Shown here: positions 6,294 to 10,183 of the stretch, piece by piece
Position numbering within the stretch: the first letter of the stretch is position 1
Layout: every line of letters begins with the position of its first letter
Source of the DNA: Propionibacteriales bacterium
Lineage (GTDB): Bacteria; Actinomycetota; Actinomycetes; Propionibacteriales; Propionibacteriaceae
Direction: 5' to 3'
DNA length: 10,183 nucleotides
Assembly: GCA_017882655.1 (NCBI GenBank)
Contig: JADGPB010000050.1
Location: forward strand, 1-10,183
Translations under genes and position numbers: made by a program
The notes under the pieces: model-generated
The model's database searches: none
Told to the model about the DNA's origin: nothing
The model's input: the letters and a program-made list of their open reading frames with translations, nothing else

Positions 6294-8309
6294 ATGGACA
6301 CGCTCGTCATCGACGGCTACGAGGTGCCCGTGATGACCGCCAACACGGTGGTCGTCGGCACCGGCTCGGCGGGCTACTGCGCGGCCGACCGGCTCGCGAT
6401 GTTCGGGCAGACCGACGTCATCGTGGTCAGCGACAAGATCCGCGCCGGCGCCTCGCGCAACGCGGGCTCCGACAAGCAGACGTACTACAAGCTGACCCTC
6501 TCGGGCGCCGAGCCCGACTCCGTTCGGAGCATGGCCGAGACCCTCTTCTCCGGCGGCGCCATGGACGGCGACATCGCGCTCGCGGAGGCGGCCTGGTCGC
6601 CGCGCGCGTTCTTCCACCTCGTCGAGTCGGGCGTGCCGTTCCCGCACGCGCGATCGGGCGAGTTCATCGGCTACAAGACCGACCACGACCCGCGGCAACG
6701 TGCGACGTCGGTGGGGCCGTTCACGAGCAAGTCGATGACGGAGTCGCTGGAGCGGCGCGTACGGGACCTGCACAAGCTTCCGGTGATCGACGCCTGCCGT
6801 GTCGTCGACCTCGTCGTCGACTCTCGCCGCGTGGTCGGGCTGCTGTGCCTCAAGACCGACGTGCGCGACAACTCGGACGAGTCCCGCTTCCTGCTGCTGA
6901 GGTGCACGAACCTCGTGTACGCGACGGGCGGACCGGCCGGCATGTACGCGGATGCCGTCTACCCGCACGGCCAATGGGGCGCGAACGGTGCGCCGCTGAG
7001 GGCTGGCGTGCGCGGCAAGAACCTCACGGAGTGGCAGTTCGGGTTGGCGAGTACGAAGCCGCGGTGGAACGTGTCCGGCACGTACATGCAGGTCGTCCCG
7101 CGGTTCGTCTCGACCGATGCCGACGGTGGTGACGAGCGCGAGTTCCTGAGCGAGGTCATCGACGACTACGGCCGGCTGCTGACGCTCGTCTTCCTCAAGG
7201 GCTACCAGTGGCCGTTCGACATCCGGAAAGCACGGGCGGGGTCGTCGTTGGTCGACCTCTTGGTCTACCGCGAGACCGTGCTGCGTGGGCGGCGGGTGTT
7301 CCTCGACTTCCGGTCGAACCCCGCTGGCCGGTGGGATCCGTCGGAGCTCGCGCCGGAGGCGTACGGGTATCTCGAGAAGGCCGGCGTCATCGGTCTCGGC
7401 GACTCCACGCCGATCGAGCGGCTGCAGCACATGAACTCACCGGCGTACGAGTTCTACCTGGGCCGGAACCCGGGCGTCGATCTGGAGACCGACCTGCTGG
7501 AGATCGCCGTCTGCGCGCAGCACAACAACGGCGGGCTGTCGGTGGACCAGTGGTGGCAGTCGAACCTGGAGGGGCTGTTCCCGGTGGGCGAGGCGGCCGG
7601 TGCGCACGGTGTGTACCGACCGGGTGGGGCTGCTTTGAACTCCGGGCAGGTCGGCGCGACGCGGGCCGCCACGTACATCGCGGAGCGGCGGCGCGAGGCG
7701 CCCGTGGCGATCGCGGAGTTCGAGGCCGCGGCGCGCGGAGTGGTGTCGGCGGCGGTCGCGCTGCTGCGCGGGGCGACCGAGCGGGCCGAGGGTGGCTCGT
7801 CGGACACGACCGATGCCCTGCTGCGTGAGGCGACGGAGCTGATGAGCAGCCACGCCGGTGTCGTACGGTCACGGCAGTCGATCGCGGAGGCTCACGCGCG
7901 GGTGCAGGAGTGGCTGGATGCGTACGAGTCGACGTCCGCCGCTGACGCCGGCAGCCGCCGGTCCGTCAACCGCCTGTTCCTGATCCGCGACATCCTGACG
8001 AGCCAGTACGTGTACCTGTCCGCCATGGCCGACTACCTCGACCACGGAGGTCGTTCGCGGGGCTCGGTGCTGTACACGGATGCGTCGGGCGGGCTGCCGC
8101 TCGCGTCCGAGGACGGCCCGGAGCTCGACCTGCCCGAGGTGTTCCGGTTCTCGCTCGAGGACGGTCTCGCCGACGTGATCCAGGAGTCGATCTGGACCGG
8201 CGACGGCGACCCGCACTTCGAGTGGCGACCCGTACGACCGATCCCCGAAGGCGACGAGTTCTTCGAGAACGTCTGGCGCCACTACCGCGACGACAAGAAC
8301 GTCTACTGA
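6294..8309 (+). CDS. FAD-binding protein, fumarate reductase/succinate dehydrogenase flavoprotein-like
   Basis: This 671-residue protein lacks a signal peptide or membrane helix and should be cytoplasmic. An FAD-binding Rossmann motif VVVGTGSAG is at 19-27, followed by VVSDKIRAGASRNAGSDKQ. In fumarate reductase relatives the corresponding segment holds the FAD pyrophosphate. Later blocks match the superfamily: His410 in HNNGGL, and G-A-H438-G-V-Y-R442-PGG, equivalent to GVHGANRLGG of SdhA, followed by ALNSGQVGATRAA. These suggest a flavin dehydrogenase or reductase acting on a carboxylate or carbonyl substrate. No iron-sulfur or membrane partner subunit is adjacent. From memory, close homologues are annotated only as FAD-binding protein and often lie beside an SDR like the gene upstream. 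The start at ATG 6294 agrees with where homology begins. Its ribosome site is weak and it is probably coupled to the SDR. An in-frame GTG at 6285 is possible. Confidence 0.85.
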   Translation: MDTLVIDGYEVPVMTANTVVVGTGSAGYCAADRLAMFGQTDVIVVSDKIRAGASRNAGSDKQTYYKLTLSGAEPDSVRSMAETLFSGGAMDGDIALAEAAWSPRAFFHLVESGVPFPHARSGEFIGYKTDHDPRQRATSVGPFTSKSMTESLERRVRDLHKLPVIDACRVVDLVVDSRRVVGLLCLKTDVRDNSDESRFLLLRCTNLVYATGGPAGMYADAVYPHGQWGANGAPLRAGVRGKNLTEWQFGLASTKPRWNVSGTYMQVVPRFVSTDADGGDEREFLSEVIDDYGRLLTLVFLKGYQWPFDIRKARAGSSLVDLLVYRETVLRGRRVFLDFRSNPAGRWDPSELAPEAYGYLEKAGVIGLGDSTPIERLQHMNSPAYEFYLGRNPGVDLETDLLEIAVCAQHNNGGLSVDQWWQSNLEGLFPVGEAAGAHGVYRPGGAALNSGQVGATRAATYIAERRREAPVAIAEFEAAARGVVSAAVALLRGATERAEGGSSDTTDALLREATELMSSHAGVVRSRQSIAEAHARVQEWLDAYESTSAADAGSRRSVNRLFLIRDILTSQYVYLSAMADYLDHGGRSRGSVLYTDASGGLPLASEDGPELDLPEVFRFSLEDGLADVIQESIWTGDGDPHFEWRPVRPIPEGDEFFENVWRHYRDDKNVY

Positions 8310-8324
8310 CCTGCGACTCGCACC

Positions 8325-8367
8325 CCCTCTGCGACCGCCTCCCTCTGCGACCGCCTCCCTCTGCGAC
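8325..8367 (+). repeat. 16-bp tandem repeat, 2.7 copies
   Basis: The unit CCCTCTGCGACCGCCT occurs at 8325-8340 and 8341-8356 without mismatch, and the first 11 bases recur at 8357-8367. A further CTGCGAC lies at 8311-8317, just after the flavoprotein stop. The third copy runs straight into the CGACGTCACAGGC repeat. There is no obvious hairpin, and the array is non-coding in the most likely annotation. Confidence 0.85.
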
Positions 8368-8382
8368 GTCACAGGCAAAAGT
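8364..8382 (+). repeat. Single copy of the CGACGTCACAGGCAAAAGT repeat
   Basis: CGACGTCACAGGCAAAAGT here matches the units of the inverted-repeat cluster at 9534-9609 across its full length, apart from one base in one of those units. It lies about 50 bases upstream of the AbiEi-like gene, and the cluster lies 12 bases downstream of it, so the gene is bracketed by the same element. Confidence 0.8.
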
Positions 8383-8409
8383 TCGACCGTTTTCGGCTGG
8401 TGGCCGGAG

Positions 8410-8418
8410 TTGTCCACA
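8410..8418 (+). other. DnaA-box-like 9-mer
   Basis: TTGTCCACA is an exact match to the DnaA-box form preferred in actinobacteria. It is a single site, with no second box or AT-rich unwinding region nearby, so this is not a replication origin. It lies 17 bases before the possible TTG start of the next gene and might instead be part of a promoter or operator. Confidence 0.4.
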
Positions 8419-8435
8419 GGTGAGCCAGGAAGTGC

Positions 8436-9521
8436 TTGCACGCGCGCTTGTCGCGACTCCACAGTCAGAGCGTGCTGCACACGAGGAATGACCTGCGGGC
8501 CGTTGACACCGCCCATGCGCTCGCCCAACGCGTCCGGCGGGGCGAGCTCGTACGGGTCGCTGCCGGGATGTACGCCGACGGGCTTGACCTGACCGGCTAC
8601 CCGGAGGAGTCGCATGCCCTACGGGTCCGGGCTCATGCCCAGCGCTGCGAACATGTGGTCTCGCATGTCAGTGCTGTTGTTCTCCACGGTCTTCCGGTTC
8701 CGGCCGCCGATCTGTCGGAGGTGCACTTCTCGCGGCCAGGGAGCAGTGGCAATGATCTCGTCGGCGACCGGCGACTACATGCCGGATGCCCGGGCGACGA
8801 GTGGCTCAGTGACGTCGATGGAATCCGAACCACCAATCTGGCCCGAAGCCTCGTCGACCTAGCCCGTACGCAACCGATGCTTGCGGCAGTGGCCGCCATC
8901 GACGCCGCTCTGTACCGCGGCGAGACCGATCCCGCCGAGCTCGTACGGGCATTCGAGGCGGAGCACAGATGGCGAGGGTCGACGTTCGCCCGCAACGCGC
9001 TCAAGGCGGCTGATGGGAGGGCCGAGTCGCCGACCGAGACATGGGCAAGGCTGGCAGTCGCCGAGCTGGCACCGGGACACGAGCTGCAGTTCGAGGTGTA
9101 CGACGAGCACGGGACGTTCGTCGGTCGCGCAGACGGCGGCTTCCCGCTGCTCGGGGTCATCTGGGAGTACGACGGCCAAGGGAAGTACGAGGAGCTACGA
9201 CCTCCAGGCGTGACCAAGGAGCAGGTGCTCGCGGCCCAGATGCTGCGGCAGGGCGCGATGGCCCGGCTGGGGTGGTGTGTGGTCCGAGGCGCGTCCGACG
9301 TGCTTGCTGACAAGGAACGGTTTCGACGCGAGGTCGGGTCTGCGGTGGATCTGTCGAGACGGCCCGGCTGGCGACCGCCGCGAGGATCGTTCGTATGTCC
9401 GCCGCCTGTGCGCGTCGAGGTACGAGATCCGATCCAGTGGGCCGCGGTCCAACGCGAGGAGAGGTACGAACGCTGGCAACGTCGAAAGGCGAGACTCAAC
9501 TGGTCAGCTTCATGGGCTTAG
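8436..9521 (+). CDS. AbiEi-like protein with DUF559/Vsr-like nuclease-fold C-terminus
   Basis: This soluble protein has up to 361 residues and resembles the many actinobacterial proteins annotated as type IV toxin-antitoxin AbiEi-family antitoxin-domain proteins. The N-terminus is a small winged-helix-like segment ending in RRGELVRVAAGMYADG (about 34-49). A middle part follows with HVVSHVSAVVLHGLPVP and RTTNLARSLVDLAR. The C-terminal part carries a PD-(D/E)xK-like set: Glu197 (ESPTE), Asp233 (GRADGG) and E244-Y-D-G-Q-G-K250. All are intact, so nuclease activity is possible but unproven. No AbiEii toxin gene is adjacent. The start is uncertain: TTG at 8436 has AGGA five bases upstream, while GTG at 8472 has no clear ribosome site but would give a more typical MLHTRNDLR start. 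The gene stands alone, bracketed by repeats, which suggests an accessory locus. Confidence 0.7.
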   Translation: MHARLSRLHSQSVLHTRNDLRAVDTAHALAQRVRRGELVRVAAGMYADGLDLTGYPEESHALRVRAHAQRCEHVVSHVSAVVLHGLPVPAADLSEVHFSRPGSSGNDLVGDRRLHAGCPGDEWLSDVDGIRTTNLARSLVDLARTQPMLAAVAAIDAALYRGETDPAELVRAFEAEHRWRGSTFARNALKAADGRAESPTETWARLAVAELAPGHELQFEVYDEHGTFVGRADGGFPLLGVIWEYDGQGKYEELRPPGVTKEQVLAAQMLRQGAMARLGWCVVRGASDVLADKERFRREVGSAVDLSRRPGWRPPRGSFVCPPPVRVEVRDPIQWAAVQREERYERWQRRKARLNWSASWA

Positions 9522-9533
9522 CAGGGCAAAGAC

Positions 9534-9609
9534 CCGACGTCACAGGCAAAAATCCGACGTCACAGGCAAACGGATGCCTGTGACGTCGGACTTTTGCCTG
9601 TGACGTCGG
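9534..9609. repeat. Large inverted repeat built from a 20-bp unit
   Basis: Two forward units (ccgacgtcacaggcaaaaat at 9534-9553, and a second at 9554-9573 differing at its 3' end) are followed by two reversed units (9576-9589 and 9591-9609). The arms 9534-9567 and 9576-9609 pair at 33 of 34 positions around an eight-base loop, AAACGGAT. A degenerate forward unit (GCAGGGCAAAGACCCGAC) starts at 9521, at the stop codon of the preceding gene. Each unit contains the palindrome GACGTC. There is no following U-run. It could be a mobile extragenic palindrome, a transcript end or a protein-binding array. Confidence 0.9.
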
Positions 9610-9640
9610 GGGTCTTGTCGGCATCCTCGCGCTGTGTCCA

Positions 9641-9669
9641 TTGACCTTCGGACGTGAGCGACCTAGTGT
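9641..9669 (+). promoter_or_regulatory. Predicted promoter of the VOC gene
   Basis: TTGACC (9641-9646) and TAGTGT (9664-9669) are separated by 17 bases, an ideal spacing for a housekeeping sigma factor. The -10 hexamer is identical to that predicted for the ars operon. Transcription would begin near 9676, about 38 bases before the chosen ATG. Confidence 0.6.
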
Positions 9670-9713
9670 GCGCCGATCGGTCGCGTTGGGCGACCGCGGC
9701 GATGGAGACTCCG

Positions 9714-10109
9714 ATGGCAACAGCAGCAGTCCCGTACATCACGTTCGCCGGCAACACCCGGGAAGCCCTGAACTTCTACCAGTCGGTGTTCGGCGGCAAG
9801 GTCGAGGTGTCGACCTTCGGCGACTTCAACGTGCCCGATGCGCCCGCCGACGGCGTCATGCACGGGGCGCTCACGACGGACGACTTCGCGATCTATGGCT
9901 GCGACGGGCAGGACGTTGGCGATCAGTCGCGGATCCGGATAGCGATCGTTGGCGACGACCTCGAGACGATGACGGCGAGCTTCGACGCCTTAGGCCAAGG
10001 CGGCCGGGTAACAATGGGCCTCGCGGTGCAGGCGTGGGGCGCCACGTACGGAGAGGTGATCGACCAGTACGGCGTCGCCTGGATGTTCAACATCGGCAGC
10101 GCGGCCTGA
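9714..10109 (+). CDS. VOC-superfamily protein, PhnB/glyoxalase-like
   Basis: This 131-residue cytoplasmic protein has the vicinal-oxygen-chelate fold of the PhnB type, and its substrate is unknown. Family marks are PYITFAGNTREALNFYQSVFGG (7-28), VMHGALTTDDFAIYG with His50, DALGQGGRVTM, and AWGATYGEVIDQYGVAWMFNI near the C-terminus. Despite the PhnB name, members are not known to cleave phosphonates. The ATG at 9714 is preceded by GGAG at six-base spacing. Upstream in-frame starts (GTG 9654, ATG 9702) lack this, and the GTG lies upstream of the -10. The gene has its own promoter and converges on the next gene with two bases between stop codons. Confidence 0.88.
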   Translation: MATAAVPYITFAGNTREALNFYQSVFGGKVEVSTFGDFNVPDAPADGVMHGALTTDDFAIYGCDGQDVGDQSRIRIAIVGDDLETMTASFDALGQGGRVTMGLAVQAWGATYGEVIDQYGVAWMFNIGSAA

Positions 10110-10111
10110 GC

Positions 10112-10183
10112 TCACCCCAGCAGGCCGGCGACCAGCGTGCGTACGACCTCGGCTCCTTGGTCGTCGAGCGCCTCGCGGGGCAG
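10112..10183 (-). CDS. C-terminal end of an unidentified minus-strand gene
   Basis: On the minus strand the frame entering from the right edge encodes LPREALDDQGAEVVRTLVAGLLG, 23 residues in all, and then stops with TGA at 10114-10112. Codon third positions are G/C-rich and the peptide reads as an amphipathic helix, similar to the end of TetR-family regulators, but 23 residues cannot settle the family. Its convergence with the VOC gene, with stops two bases apart, supports it being real. Confidence 0.45.
   Translation of the reverse strand: MPREALDDQGAEVVRTLVAGLLG

Noticed and set aside
5586..7430. 614-codon open frame on the minus strand across the SDR and flavoprotein genes
   Set aside because: It is antisense to two genes with clear motifs. 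Its product is rich in Arg, Val and Asp with no recognisable domain, as expected for a shadow frame in high-GC DNA.
8410..8418. Origin of replication
   Set aside because: There is only one DnaA-box-like 9-mer, no AT-rich region, and no dnaA or dnaN nearby.
9534..9609. Large hairpin as a classical intrinsic terminator
   Set aside because: Neither side has a U-run, and the structure is built from duplicated units with a copy elsewhere, so a repeat element explains it better.
8364..9609. CRISPR array
   Set aside because: Units are directly adjacent or inverted, with no unique spacers of regular length and no cas genes.

Overview
The window is high-GC DNA from an actinobacterium. Codon third positions are mostly G or C, the PstS and ArsDA proteins look actinobacterial, and promoter-like sites have the form TTGAC(A/C)-N17-19-TAnnnT. 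Frequent GTAC/CGTACG words would fit Propionibacteriales (Nocardioides, Aeromicrobium or Kribbella relatives), but I cannot fix the genus.

Layout. (1) Positions 1-1939, minus strand: high-affinity phosphate uptake genes pstS then pstC, with pstC running off the left edge. Two tight hairpins lie between them, and a PHO-box-like direct repeat sits about 87 bases upstream of pstS. (2) Positions 2129-4787, plus strand: a compact arsenic operon arsD-arsA-arsR, divergent from pst, with a clear promoter and ATCGAT-rich dyads that are good candidates for the ArsR operator. ArsD carries all its metallochaperone cysteine pairs, and ArsA carries both ATPase halves and all three arsenite-binding cysteines. 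No ArsB or ACR3 pump and no arsenate reductase is visible. (3) Positions 4802-5364: a single 160-residue gene with a HicB-like N-terminal part and a C-terminal helix-turn-helix, with its own promoter and a small dyad. (4) Positions 5448-8309: a two-gene unit, a short-chain dehydrogenase followed after 14 bases by a 671-residue fumarate-reductase-like flavoprotein. It lies behind a near-perfect LacI-family operator that overlaps the -35 element. Its substrate is unknown. (5) Positions 8310-9640: an accessory-looking module, consisting of a 16-bp tandem repeat, a copy of a roughly 20-bp repeat, a DnaA-box-like site, an AbiEi-like gene with a nuclease-like C-terminal motif, and four more repeat copies arranged as a 34-bp-stem hairpin. 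(6) Positions 9641-10183: a PhnB-type VOC protein with a good promoter, converging on the last 23 codons of a minus-strand gene.

How the genes may work together. Arsenate enters cells through phosphate transporters, so divergent pst and ars operons make biological sense. ArsD would hand arsenite to ArsA, ArsA would energise a pump encoded elsewhere, and ArsR would control the operon. The dehydrogenase and flavoprotein look like successive redox steps in a carbohydrate-linked pathway, which is inferred from the LacI-type site only. The points most worth pursuing are the uncharacterised dehydrogenase-flavoprotein pair, the inverted-repeat family flanking the AbiEi-like gene, and the pumpless ars operon.
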